A stretch of 64,000 nt of DNA from Porodaedalea pini (taxonomy: Eukaryota; Basidiomycota; Agaricomycetes; Hymenochaetales; Hymenochaetaceae), in the NCBI GenBank assembly GCA_002794775.1, contig NBAY01000014.1, positions 62,001-126,000 of the forward strand, read 5' to 3'. Positions 43,452 to 55,994 of the stretch are shown here, one piece after another. The position numbers were made by a program, and so were the translations under genes. Position 1 is the first letter of the stretch; every line of letters starts with the position of its first letter. The notes under the pieces are model-generated. The model made no database searches. It worked only from the letters and a program-made list of their open reading frames with translations, and had not been told where the DNA came from.

Positions 43452-44823
43452 GTATCAAACAAGTTCACCATTTGGTGTAGTGGTGGATCTCATAGCGCCA
43501 TCATATCGACAGGAAGGGTCGTGCCAGGAGGGGCTTCATTCGGGTGGTCTCAGTAGTACAAGTTCATTCGATCCAGTAGAGAAGAGCCTTGAGGTCCCAG
43601 TGGTAGTCGTGTTCCTCCTGGCATCACAATGAATCCTTGTGCATCCAAGGCCAATAGTTGCCGGTTCAGCAACGTGTCCCTGATTGTACAGTCCTTGAAT
43701 AGGTGCAGTGCTGTGGCACATTGCACACATTCGGGGTCCTGTGTTCCTTACCTGCATATTTCTGGCTGGAGGTGGGCCTCTCAGTGGTGCCCTGTACTCT
43801 TTGCATGGTCATCTGTAATCATCAGGTCATTGGTAATCCCTTGGTTCGTTAGGGGCATATGGCCGATCTCAAGCATACCAATCCTTGTAGTCTCGTCTTT
43901 GATAGTCCTCCTTTTTTTCGCCCTGGAGATCCCTTACTTCAGCTTGTAAGTCCAATACCATGTGTGTGAGAAGGCTTAGTTCTGTGTCCTCTTGTTTGAT
44001 GGGGGTTGGTGCATATGGTCCAGATGCTGTGGTGACGTGTTGCTGAGTAAAGTATGGAGGTGCTGCGAGTATCCTGAATGTTCCATACTGTGGTACTGCA
44101 TAACCTTGCTGTGCACCAGGGCCGGTCACCAGGACTCCTCCTGCTATAAGTTGGTCGAGCTTGTTGTACAGCACTGGTATATCCCAAGGGATGCCAGCTG
44201 GGTGTCAAAAGTCAACCAACTGAAGCTGTTGTTCAAGTTGCTGATTGGTGAGCCGATTCAGACCTTCTCGATAGAACCGCTTTTGGTCTAGTTCTGAAAT
44301 GACTCCTTCTTGAACCAGATATGACATCATACACATGAAGCTTTGATGATATTCTCCCAGGGCAGCCGTGCTCATCAAAACTTTGTTGGAGTTCTCGGTG
44401 ACAAAGTTGATTAGATCCCCATACGTGTATCTTATCGTTGCTGCCAGATAGAAGCTTAGGGCAGCTGTTTTGAATGATGTGAAATTGTTTTGTTGTGCCT
44501 GTGGGAGAGTCGACCATAGTAACTCCTTGCATACTGGTGTGTAGTAACGTGCCCAATTAAATTTCTGTAGCTCAGTGATCCCTGTGTTCAATCCCAATAT
44601 GTTGACTTCTTCAAAGAATTGCAGGATCCCTTCTGGTTCCACATCAGCATTCATTGCTGGTGCTCATTTGTCGTGTCTGTTTGACATTGTTGCTCCTGGC
44701 TTTGGAGGGTTTGGTCTGGTGATTGGGAGATTTCTGGACTTGGCAAGGTCTGGGAGAGGATTTGCTATGTTCAGTATGGGTTGTGCTGGTGGTACCATTG
44801 GAGGGGCTTGTGAAGGTCCTTGG
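43452..44823 (-). repeat. 1372-bp tract, inverted identical copy at 53508-54879
   Basis: Covers the capsid and zinc-knuckle coding region of A-2. Every coordinate pairs with A-3 so that the two positions sum to 98331, with no length change. Differences reappear at both outer edges (44824/53507 and 43451/54880). Confidence 0.88.
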
Positions 44824-45879
44824 ATCGATCCTTGTGCAGCAGAATTGGCCATGACTGTTCTGATTATTGGTGGCATAATGATATGGGAATTCGGTGGTGC
44901 CAGTGTAGGTGTTCTTGTGGGTGGAGTTGGTGTTCTTCCTGGTTGTTCCAGGGTAGATGGGCATGTTTCCGGGTATGGGTCAGCAATTCTCAATATCACA
45001 ACAGGCACAGTTCCTTCTGGAGTTGGTGGTGGTGCTGGTGGAGGTAGTTCTTCCTCTGATGTCTTGGACCAAGTTTGTGGTGATCCTGGGGTTGGTCGTT
45101 CTTCTTGGTCAGGGGTAGGATTCTCAGGTTCCGAGTTTCATTCTGTTGGTCCTTCTATTGGTCCTTCTGTCTGAACGAGAGGTTTGTTGAGTCGCCTTCT
45201 GATGGCTTGCCTGTTCCAAATGAGTGGTGATCCTGGCCTTTGGGGTGACAACAATTCTAGTGACTGGTTTTGATATGGCATTGCCAATTCTCATGGTCCT
45301 GGTGATACTGATTTCCTGACTACTTCTTCAGATCTGGAGCGACTTTGTTCCCTTGTTGGACTTCTGTATCCTTTGAGGCCTGGGTTCCTTTCCTCACTTT
45401 TGGGTGCTCCCCTGGGTTGTTGTGTCTGCCAACTGAGTGGTGTACTGGCGATGCTGAGATGAGACCTGTTGCCAGTTATGAAACTTCCTGGGATACGAAG
45501 TGATATTGGGGTTTTGATGAGATCAGGTAGGATTCTTCTAGGTTCGACTGGTCGTCCTCATTCCTGTGTGGGTTTTGGTTCAGCTACTGAGGGTGGCTGT
45601 TGTTGTTCAGTGTCCTGAGGTGTGTTTTCTGGGTTGGCAATTCCAGATCAGCAAAAGGGTGACAACAATGCTTCTCTGGGAGTGTGTAAGATTCGAGGGG
45701 TGGCTGTGGCTGGTGGGCGACCTCTTGGTCTTCCTTGGCCTTGTCCTCTAGGTGGTGGTGGTGGGCTGCTCAGTTCTTCTTGGACCTTTGCCTGTATGTG
45801 CGTAGAGCGCCAAGAAGCTTCAGATGTTGACCTGATACTTAGGCGAGGCACCTTGTCACCCTCACAGTGGGCTCCAATG

Positions 45880-46702
45880 TGTAGGGGTGCAGACTCTTCT
45901 AATCTGAAGGGCAATCTGGGCTAGCGCTCATGTTCGACCCAAGGGGGACTGCAGTGACTCAGTATACCGAGAGGGACAACCTAAGTAGAGCAAGGTTCGA
46001 GATATGAAGACTTGGTGATATGGATACCTGCAGGATTCTGGTTAGACCAAGACTTGGGCAGGTAGAATTGGCACTTGTGGCAGTGGCCGACGGCATTTGG
46101 TGATTGGGTGATGGAGTTCTGAGAGTTGGTGACAGAGTCGGTGTATACTGTTTTCAGAATGAGAGTCGGGCGAGTAGTGTGTAGTAATGCATGTAGTAGA
46201 TTGTGGTCTAGAGGAGGAGAGGGGACTGTCTGTCTCTGTACTTGTCTCTCCCTATCGTTCCATTTACACACTACTGTGAATTTATACTAAACTGAAGCAG
46301 AGAAAGTGGTGCAAGGCTCGGCTGAGTCTGTGTGAACAGGTGTGAAGGTGAGTTGATGATTGGCCTGCGCACATCACACAGCCGATTGTTGCAGAGTGAT
46401 GTGATAGTGCCCAACCTGCTCTCTCGTCTCCCACCACTGCACAACTATATCCCACATCCTTGTCCTACTCACCTAATTCCTTTCACCTGTGCCCACGAGA
46501 GTTGGTCGTCCATGTGCCAATCGAGTTCATATGACATCCGTCCATCCGATCATGTCCATACCAAGAATTATAATAAAGTGTTGGCTGCTGATTATGAATG
46601 AATAGATGGTAATGTTTGGTGGCTGGTAAAGGGAGTCAAAGGAGTAGTGTAAATGAAGGGAGAAAGACTCAGCGGGCACATAGGCAATGGTTAATCGCTA
46701 CA
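45880..46702 (-). repeat. 5' LTR of A-2 (823 bp)
   Basis: TGTAGGGGTGCAG to GGTTAATCGCTACA on the plus strand. Shorter than the A-1 LTRs through internal deletions. The primer-binding site lies directly to its left. Right of 46702 is XPB sequence. Confidence 0.9.
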
Positions 46703-47419
46703 AGGTTGCAGACTGACAAGTAAGCATCTGAGCATATGTTTTTTCTTGGCGATGCTCATATTAGTACCACAGGTCCTCAACTGTCTTTCAAAAGTATGCA
46801 AACTGCTTTCCACCTCTAATGTCTATTGACAGACCCAAGGTGCCTGTTCTGGACACGATTGTGGGCTTCATCTGCAAGCACACCATGTCATACGGGAAGG
46901 TCAAACTCATCCTCAAGCACAACAAGTACTTCATCGAGTCAAGTCACCCTGATACATTGCAACACCTGCTTAAAGACAGTGTCATCCGCAAAGCATGTGT
47001 CATTCCTCAACAGCAGCAACAACCAGGCAATGCAGTTACTGCAGCTCTCATGACGTACAAGGCACCATCTAAAGCCAGGCTTGTGATTCCCAGAACAAAA
47101 GAGGTGGGTGCTGGTGGACAGGTGGCAGATGCCGTGAGGGCAAGCAAGCAGTCAGATGCAGACCTATTCATGAGTGTTGTCAGGGTAGACAATGATGAAA
47201 TCAACGAGGACGATGACAATGTCCATGCCTTTGAGATCAACAATATGAAGATAGATGTTAGTACACCATCAGTGCATCTTGACTGTTCTCTAACACACTT
47301 CATTGTAGGATGTTAAAAAGCATTGCAATGAGCTTGAATATCCTATGCTCGAGGAGTATGACTTCCACAATGATATGATCAATGCCAACCTTGACATTGA
47401 TCTCAAACCATTGACTGTG
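46703..47419 (+). pseudogene. SSL2: Fragment of TFIIH helicase XPB/Ssl2 gene
   Basis: XPB is the ATP-dependent translocase of TFIIH, acting in promoter opening and nucleotide excision repair. The pieces match the region before the helicase core: LQTD (near 46705), VLNCLSK joined over a 46-bp intron (46794-46839, GTATGC..CCCAAG) to VPVLDTIVGFI, then YGKVKLILKHNKYFIES, an acidic linker, a second intron 47257-47308 (52 bp, CTAAC branch site), and [16 protein letters not shown]. Both joins keep the frame. The exon boundary after LQTD is unclear. The fragment stops at 47419, before the Walker A motif, where the D-3 LTR begins; the left edge is the A-2 LTR. All helicase motifs are missing, so it cannot work. 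An intact copy must exist elsewhere, since XPB is essential in yeasts and animals. Confidence 0.9.
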
Positions 47420-47885
47420 TGTTAGGCGGGAGTCCAGGAGATGACTCGGACTGGGCAGCCTCAATGAGTGGCACCTGATGGTGATGCAGACGGCAATGAT
47501 AAGTTGTCATCGACGTTGTTTGGGACATGCTATACTCGAGCTGGGACTTGGGACACATTGTACTCAAACTAAGTCATTGCAGAGGTAAGAGGATTAATAC
47601 AGATCTAAACTAATACAAGGGGGACGAGTCTCACCTAGGTCGTCATGGAGGTAAGAGGAAAAGCAGAACAAGGAGTTCATGTGATTCCTGAGACCTTATA
47701 AAATGACGACCGTGAGACTATATTACCTAATGTTACATAAACAAACAGAATGAAATGAATGAAGGTCATGTGGAGAGAGTGTGGGAAATGATTGGAAAGA
47801 TGATTAATTATAATGAAAGGGAGCGATTAAAAGAAAAGAAAAGGTAAAGGGAAAATAAAGAAAGGGGAAAGTTCAAGTTCTAACA
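47420..47885 (-). repeat. 3' LTR of D-3 (466 bp)
   Basis: TGTTAGGCGGGAG to CAAGTTCTAACA. It carries about 40 bp near 47459-47515 that the D-2 LTRs lack. The pol stop TAA and a purine tract (AGGGGGGTAA on the minus strand) touch its inner end. Confidence 0.9.
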
Positions 47886-50800
47886 TTACCCCCCCTCAAG
47901 GTTGGGTGTCCCGACCAACCATGATTGTGGTCATCAGGCTTGGTGTCGATGAAGAGCGGACAGAGGCATTGTCAAGGGATTTTGAGTTTACAAGGGGTGT
48001 CGGGGTGTTTTCGATGGAATTCTGTGATCACCTCCTTTGTGTTCTTGCCAAAGTCCATCTCTGGCTGCCAAGCCAGTTCATTGTAGCCAACCCACTTGTC
48101 GAGGTATTGTAGCTTCCCTCGGTGTAGATGTGAGTCTAGAACCTCCTCGATCTCATATTCCTCCTTGTTATCGACAATGTTGGACAGCAGAGGCAGCTGT
48201 TGCTTTTGACTCTTGAAGGACAGTTCAACGGTGGGTTTCAGCAGGGCTTCATTGAAGATAGGGTGTACCTTTTTCCATTGCTTTGGGAGCTTGAGCTTGT
48301 AAGCACTCACTCCTACCTTGTCGACAATGTCAAAGGGACTGTACCACTTGTTGGCAAGCTTCTTCATCAGTGAATCCATACTGATGTTCCACCTGTCAAG
48401 GAAGACCTTGTCTCCCATCTTGTACTCCACTGACACCCCTGCTGTTCAGTCATGGTAGCATTTCATGTCATCAGCTGCCTTGACCAGGTTGTCCTTCACA
48501 ATGCGATGAGTCTCCTTGATGTGCTTTGCAAATTCTTCCGCTGACATGTTAGTGGATGAAGTTCACGTCATGTCAAAGCTTAAGGGATGACGTTCTGTAT
48601 TTGTGTAGAAGGGGGACATCTTCATTGCCGAGTGTTTGTGGTTGTTGTATGCAAACTCTGTGAGGGGAAGCCAATCCTTCCAGTCTGATTGCTGATGGTT
48701 GACGAAGAGTCAAAGGTACTGTTCAAGCTCCTGGTTAACGCAAAATGTTTGACCATCCATCTGTGGATGATACGCTGTTGACAGGTTGCCTTCAATGTGC
48801 AGGAGTTTGTACAGCTCCTTCATCATCGACGCATTGAACTGCATGCCTCAGTTGTGGATAATTTTCTTTGGTAGGCTGTGGAGGCGGAAGACATGGTCAC
48901 GGTACAATTGAGCCATGCCTTCCACTGACAACTTTGTTGTCATTGGGATCGTGTGCATTTGTTTTGAGAATCTGTCCACAAAGATGCAGATCGCATTGTG
49001 TCCCTTTGAGTCTGGGAGCTCTCCAATGAGATCAACCATGACGATTTCCCAAGGGCCTTCTGGGACTGCATTTGGATGAAGTGGTCTTGACCTCAATGTT
49101 CTCAAGGCTTTCGTTTGCTGACATCGGTCACATCCTCAAACATACGCTCTCATGTCTGAGAACATCGATGCCCACCAGAAGTCCTAGCAGACAAGCTCTA
49201 CCATCTTCAAGGCTCCTGGATGTCCAGCCAGTACCGAGTCGTGACACTCCTGCAATATGGCCTCCTTCATCATTGATGGAACATACACCTTGCCTTTCAT
49301 CCACTGAAAGGTGATGGTACAGGTCTACAGGTGGACTCAGACCTGGTTGAGTTCGGCCACTGGGGGTTCACTCTAATGTGTCTGGTGGAGGGGATAGTGT
49401 CAGGGAGTGTAGGGAAGTGTAGGGGAATACTTGGGTATAGGTATCAACTTGAGAGAGCAAGTACAAAGGGCGACCAGCAAAATGTGCCTAAATGTGGTCA
49501 GAGAACAAAGGGCAACTATGATCTTGACAACCCGGGCTCGGAAACTCGCCAGTGAAGACAGTTATCGAAACGATTCGTCGAGACGATTCTGAATCTGAAA
49601 AGACCTCGAGACGCGATGCAGAATTGATGGAGATATAGTGGTTGCACTGTTGTGGCTGGTGGAATGCACGGAACTCCCGGAATGGAAAAGCTATTTTTGT
49701 AGCTCTATGATGCGGGCTCGGAATCGTGCAGGACAAGACAGTAATAGAAACGGATTGACGACGAGATTACAAATCTGAAAAGAGCTCAAGAATCGGTTAA
49801 GAACTGAGGGCAATATAGCAAAAGCAAGATTTGACCGAAAACAGGGCTCAAGACAGAACAGATGGAATGGATGGAACGACACTGAACAGCAATGGAGACG
49901 AGAACTAAAGACTGGGACTGACTCGGGGGAACTAAACTTGTATTTTTGATACATTTACATGAGTGTTTAAATAACTGACAGAGGGTTGAGCCTCTGAGCG
50001 GTGTACAAAGGACACAAAGACAGACTGGAGGCTCTAGCCAAACAACACCAAACAGCCGGAACTCGGAGCCAGAACTCAGGCACATGAGCAATTAAGCTTT
50101 GGGAGGCTCAGAACAATACCAGACCTGACCAAAAACAGACTTTGGTGGCTCACCGGTACAGAACCAAGCTATATGTGTCAAGTTAATCCAGCCAAACACT
50201 GAAAGTGTCCTGAAATGCGTCAGGGATACTTGTAAGGCTGTCCTGAGTCAAATTGAACCTAATAGAGCCGATTCTGAGGCAAGCAGCATCGGGATCTCCA
50301 CACCACCACAACCCATTGGCCTCTCCGACTCATCCTGCATCCTCTGCACTTCACCCACCCGTTCCACCACCTCATTGCATGATGTCCGCACCACCCCATG
50401 GTTCAGCCACTTCTCCTTGATGAACACGATGCCATCATTGTCATCCTTGCCCTGATCATAGCCTGCCTTGTGTGACAGCAGGTCCACCTTGCCCATCATC
50501 TTCCCTGACTTGTGTTCGAGGTGGAAGTTGAATTCTTCGAGTTCAGTCTGCCAGCGAGCTTGACGATAGCTCAGCTTCTGCGCCAACTTGAAGTAGGTGA
50601 GGTTGGTATGGTTGGACCAGATCTCAATCTTGTGACAGGCACCTAGGAGGTCTGTCACCACTCCTTAAGCACCGAAACAATAGCGAGCATCTCCTTGTTG
50701 TAGATCTCGTAGTTTCATTCTGCTGGTTTGAGCTCCTCTGACCTGTAGGCAATCACCCTCCACTTTCCTTCCTGTTTCTGCAGCAACACACCACCAAGCG

Positions 50801-51640
50801 TGAAGTTTGACAAGTCCACCTCTATGCAGAAAGGGCCCTTGTTGTTGGTGATGGCCAGGACTGGAGGTGAGCAGAGATGTCACCTCAGCTCCTCAAACAC
50901 TTCTTGCTGTTTGGTCTCCCATACCCAGTCCTTCTTGCCCATTAGTGATGTCAACAGTTGGACCACCTTGCTGTAGTCCTTGATAAACTGCCTCAGCCAA
51001 TTTCCCATGCCAAGGAACTGTTGCAGCTCCTTGAGGTTTTGTGGGACGGGCCAGTTTGCAATCACCTCCGTCTTTGCTGGGTCAGCCTTGATCTCGCCAT
51101 TGCCAATGATGTGGCTGAGGTATTTGACAATCTTAGCATCAAATTCACACTTCTCCAGCTTCAGGTACAGGCCATTTTCTCAAAGAATCTGGAGGACACG
51201 CCTTGACGTCTCGATATGTTCCTCGAGGGTTTCCAAGAGGATCAGGATGTCATCAAGGTACATGATGATCAAGTTAGCATAGATCAGATCCTTGAAGATG
51301 TGATTGACAAACACTTGGAATGTCACTGGCATGTTGCAGAGACCGAAAAACATCACCGTTGGCTCAAAGAGACCCATGTTCATGCAGAACGCTGCCTTCC
51401 ACTCGTTGCCCTCGTGGATCCGGATGTTGTAGTACCCCCAGTGAAGGTCAAGCTTGGTGATGTACTTCACTTTCTTGACCTTGTCAATGAGTTCGTTGAT
51501 GAGAGGGAGAGGGTATTTGTTCTTAATCATACTGTCATTGAGCTTATGGTAGTCCTGGATCGGGCGTAGCAATTTGTTGGCCTTCTTAATGAAGAAGAAA
51601 GGTGACGCCATGGGTGATATTGATCATCAGATGCGACCAG
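47886..51640 (-). pseudogene. pol: pol of D-3: RT, RNase H, integrase, chromodomain (interrupted)
   Basis: RT 51180-51611 with YLDD at 51249-51260; connection and RNase H at about 50303-51065; integrase core 48500-49304; integrase tail and chromodomain 47972-48436. The chromodomain (about 48095-48226, EEYEIEEVLDSHLH..WVGY) is uninterrupted here, unlike in D-2, and serves as the best model of the domain. RT and RNase H are broken by stops. The integrase sequence right at the B LTR insertion matches the uninterrupted D-2 sequence at about 21150-21165. Confidence 0.85.
49305..50302 (-). repeat. Solo LTR, family B (copy s4, 998 bp)
   Basis: Inverted, TGAAAGGTGATGG to GATCTCCACA, with an exact CCAC duplication (49301-49304 and 50303-50306). 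Joining the flanks after dropping one CCAC gives a sequence co-linear with D-2. Confidence 0.92.
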
Positions 51641-52451
51641 TGTAGTTATTAACCATCGCCTACATGCCAGCTGAGTCCTACTCCCTTCATTTACACTACT
51701 CCTTTGACTCCCTTTACTGGCCACCAAACATTACCATCTATTCATTCATAATTGGTGGCTGACTCTTTATTATAATTCTTGGTATGGACACAATCGGACA
51801 GACAGATGTCATATGAACTCGATCCACACATGGATGACCAACTCTCATGGGCACAGGTGGAAGGAATTAGGCAAGTAGGACAAGGATGTGGGATATGGTT
51901 GTGCAGTGGTGGGAAACAAGAGAGCAGGTTGGGCACTATAACATCACTCTGCGACAATCAGCTGCATGATGTGCACAGGCCAATTGCCAACTCACATTCA
52001 CATCCGCTCACACAGACTTGGCTGAGTCTTGCACCACTTCCTCTGCTTTAGTTTAGTATAAAGTCGTGGTAGTTTGTAGAGAGAAAGAGGACAGAGATAG
52101 ACAGTACCCCTCTACCTCCATACAGCAGCAATCTACTACATGCAGTTCTACGCACTTCTCACCCAACTCTCACTCTAAATCCGTACACACCAACTCTGTC
52201 ACTGACTCTCAGAACTCCATCACCCAATCACCGAAAACCTTCGGCCGCTGTCATAAGTGCTGACTCTACCCAGCCAAGTCTTGGTCCCATCAGAATCCCA
52301 CTCATATCCATATTGCCAAGTCTTCATATCTTGAACCTTGCTCTACTTAGGTTGTCCCTCTCAGTATACCGAGTCACTGCAGTCCCCTTTGGGTTGAACA
52401 CGAGTGCTAGCCTGGATTGCCCTTCGAATTAGAAGAGTCTGCACCCCTATA
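51641..52451 (+). repeat. 5' LTR of A-3 (811 bp)
   Basis: TGTAGTTATTAACC to GCACCCCTATA. The end is TATA where other copies have TACA, a C-to-T change in the terminal CA. The primer-binding site follows at 52455-52473. Confidence 0.88.
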
Positions 52452-53507
52452 CATTGGAGCCCACCGCGAGGGGGACAAGGTGCCTCACCTAAGTATCAGG
52501 TTGACGTCTGAAGCTCCTCGGCGCTCTATGCACATACAGGCAAAGGTCCAGGAAGAACTGAGCAACCCACCACCACCACCCAGAGGACAAGGCCGAGGAA
52601 GACCAAGAGGTCACCCACTGGCCACAGCCACCCCTCGAATCTTACACACTCCCAGAGAAGCATTGTCGTCACCTTTTTGCTGATCTGGAATTGCCGACCC
52701 AGAAAACACACCTCAGGACACTGAACAACAACAGCAATCCTCAGTAGCCAAACCAGAAACCACACAAGAATGAGGACAACCAGTCGAACCTAGAAGGATC
52801 CTACCTGATCTCATCAAAACTCCACTATCACTTCATATCCCAGGAAGTTTCATAACCAGCAACAGGTCTCATCTCAGCATCGCCAGTACACCACTCAGTT
52901 GGCAGACACAACAACCCAGGGGAGCACCCAAAAGTGAGGAAAGGAACCCAGGCCTCAAAGGATACAGAAGTCCAACAAGGGAACAAAGTCGCTCCAGATC
53001 TGAAGAAGTAGTCAGGAAATTAGTATCACCAGGACCGTGAGAATTGGCAACACCATATCAAAACCAGTCACTAGGATCATTGTCACCCCGAAGGCCAGGA
53101 TCACCACTTAATTGGAACAGGCAAGCCATCAGAAGGTGACTCAATGAACCTCTGATCCAGACAGAAGGACCAATAGAAGGACCAACAGAATGAAACTCCA
53201 AACCCGAGAATCCTACCCCCGACCAAGAAGAATGATCAACCCCGGGATCACCACAAACTCGGTCCAAGACATCAGAGGAAGAACTACCCCTGCCAGCACC
53301 ACCACTAACTCCAGAAGGAACGGTACCTGTTGCGATATCGAGAATTGCCAATCCCTACCTGGAAACTTGCCCTTCTACCCCAGAACAACCAGGAAGAACA
53401 CCAACTCCACCCACAAGAACACCTACACCGGCACCGCTGACTTCCCATATTGTGGTGCCACCAATAGTCAGAGCAGTCATGGCCAATTCTGCCACACAAG
53501 GATCGAG

Positions 53508-54879
53508 CCAAGGACCTTCACAAGCCCCTCCAATGGTACCACCAGCACAACCCATACTGAACATAGCAAATCCTCTCCCAGACCTTGCCAAGTCCAGAAA
53601 TCTCCCAATCACCAGACCAAACCCTCCAAAGCCAGGAGCAACAATGTCAAACAGACACGACAAATGAGCACCAGCAATGAATGCTGATGTGGAACCAGAA
53701 GGGATCCTGCAATTCTTTGAAGAAGTCAACATATTGGGATTGAACACAGGGATCACTGAGCTACAGAAATTTAATTGGGCACGTTACTACACACCAGTAT
53801 GCAAGGAGTTACTATGGTCGACTCTCCCACAGGCACAACAAAACAATTTCACATCATTCAAAACAGCTGCCCTAAGCTTCTATCTGGCAGCAACGATAAG
53901 ATACACGTATGGGGATCTAATCAACTTTGTCACCGAGAACTCCAACAAAGTTTTGATGAGCACGGCTGCCCTGGGAGAATATCATCAAAGCTTCATGTGT
54001 ATGATGTCATATCTGGTTCAAGAAGGAGTCATTTCAGAACTAGACCAAAAGCGGTTCTATCGAGAAGGTCTGAATCGGCTCACCAATCAGCAACTTGAAC
54101 AACAGCTTCAGTTGGTTGACTTTTGACACCCAGCTGGCATCCCTTGGGATATACCAGTGCTGTACAACAAGCTCGACCAACTTATAGCAGGAGGAGTCCT
54201 GGTGACCGGCCCTGGTGCACAGCAAGGTTATGCAGTACCACAGTATGGAACATTCAGGATACTCGCAGCACCTCCATACTTTACTCAGCAACACGTCACC
54301 ACAGCATCTGGACCATATGCACCAACCCCCATCAAACAAGAGGACACAGAACTAAGCCTTCTCACACACATGGTATTGGACTTACAAGCTGAAGTAAGGG
54401 ATCTCCAGGGCGAAAAAAAGGAGGACTATCAAAGACGAGACTACAAGGATTGGTATGCTTGAGATCGGCCATATGCCCCTAACGAACCAAGGGATTACCA
54501 ATGACCTGATGATTACAGATGACCATGCAAAGAGTACAGGGCACCACTGAGAGGCCCACCTCCAGCCAGAAATATGCAGGTAAGGAACACAGGACCCCGA
54601 ATGTGTGCAATGTGCCACAGCACTGCACCTATTCAAGGACTGTACAATCAGGGACACGTTGCTGAACCGGCAACTATTGGCCTTGGATGCACAAGGATTC
54701 ATTGTGATGCCAGGAGGAACACGACTACCACTGGGACCTCAAGGCTCTTCTCTACTGGATCGAATGAACTTGTACTACTGAGACCACCCGAATGAAGCCC
54801 CTCCTGGCACGACCCTTCCTGTCGATATGATGGCGCTATGAGATCCACCACTACACCAAATGGTGAACTTGTTTGATAC
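53508..54879 (+). repeat. 1372-bp tract, inverted identical copy of 43452-44823
   Basis: See the partner tract in A-2. The two arms are separated by 8.7 kb that includes the XPB fragment and D-3. Confidence 0.88.
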
Positions 54880-55994
54880 GTACTATCCTGCCATATCAGG
54901 ACCAAGTATGTATATGCCAACCCAGCCATGTAAGGAGGAAGCCCATATCGAAGAAATCCAGGACAAATATGTAGAAGAAGGAAGGAAGGTTTGGTTCAAT
55001 GATATGGCAAACTCTCGTGGTCAGCAGAGATGATCGGTGAGACTGGCAAATATAGGAAAAGTCAACTCTCCTTCACCTAAGCACACGACGAAACCAATGA
55101 AAGAACAAGAGGGACGCGAACCAGCTACGGACTCAGGCATACTGGAAACTGAAACAGACAAAGGAAAGGAGAAAGAATTGGCTGAGCCCAGAACAATCAA
55201 AGAATCAGTACCCGACTCCATTCCACCAAGTGAGCCTATGCAAGTCCATGTGGCACCACCACGAGAAAGGACAGAACCAAAGCCTGGACATCCCAACCTG
55301 ACAGTAGACATACAGAGGCCTCAGTTCAAATACAACACACCGGCAAATGACCCCACAATGGTCAACACAGTGTTTCACCAATTCTTGGACTCTATGGTGT
55401 CAGTATCAGGTCAAGAACTGTTGGCAACCTCCCTGGAAGTCAGACAAAAGTGCAAGGATATGATGATGGCAAAGCAAAGTCCAATAAACCCTGAAGATGA
55501 AGGCATGGCCATGTACTCAGTAGGACCCAAGCTGGGATCACCAGATGAGACAATGGAAAGGGAACCAGTCACACCAGCAACTGTACCAATTTGAGTCGTT
55601 GATGTATGGCTGGATGGAAAAGTTGAGGTAGAAGGACTACTTGACACTGGAGCTTCATTTATTGGACTCTCGCAGGATGTATGGAAACATCTAGGATCAC
55701 CAACTCTGAACAACGAATGAATCACTATCAAAACAGCAGACGCGTCTAGGCCCGAATCACTTGGACTAATACCACGACTCAGGATAGGGCTCAGAGGATT
55801 CTCAGTACTCGTACAAGCACAAGTCGTACATCCAGCACCGTTCAATATCCTACTCGGCCAACCATTCCTCGCACACTGCAAGGCTTGGCTCGTGGATATA
55901 GACATTGACGACCAGGTACTAGAACTAATCCACCTGGAAACAGAAGAAGATATAACAGTTCCAACCCAAGAACGAACACGACAAAAGCCATCAG

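Larger units (their letters stand above)
42314..45870 (-). pseudogene. gag: gag-protease polyprotein (A-2)
   Basis: Pro-rich amino terminus (45648-45870), linker (44664-45174), capsid-like domain (44205-44654), zinc-knuckle region (43536-43757), linker and protease with DTGAL (42611-42946). A two-base deletion inside the knuckle changes the frame after CHSTA, destroying the last His and Cys; A-3 shares it. The ORF ends at TAA 42314-42316, at the T-run. Confidence 0.8.
35384..46702 (-). mobile_element. Family A element A-2, 3' end missing
   Basis: Minus-strand element with its 5' LTR at 45880-46702. Inner order is gag-protease, pol, antisense zinc-cluster gene, start of the 319-codon gene. 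It is cut at 35384 by the C-1 3' LTR, so the rest of the 319-codon gene, the 184-codon gene and the 3' LTR are lost. Its right flank (46703) is XPB sequence. Confidence 0.88.
47420..51640 (-). mobile_element. Family D copy D-3, 3' part
   Basis: Minus-strand chromovirus with its 3' LTR at 47420-47885 inserted in XPB. Pol runs to RT, where the A-3 LTR cuts it at 51641. A solo B LTR (49305-50302) splits integrase from RNase H. Gag, protease and the 5' LTR are missing. Confidence 0.88.

Noticed and set aside
46703..47419. A working XPB gene
   Set aside because: The helicase core is absent and both ends are LTR junctions.
43452..54879. Inverted repeat as terminal inverted repeats of a DNA transposon
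   Set aside because: The arms are internal gag coding sequence of two LTR elements with no transposase between them and no target duplication outside.
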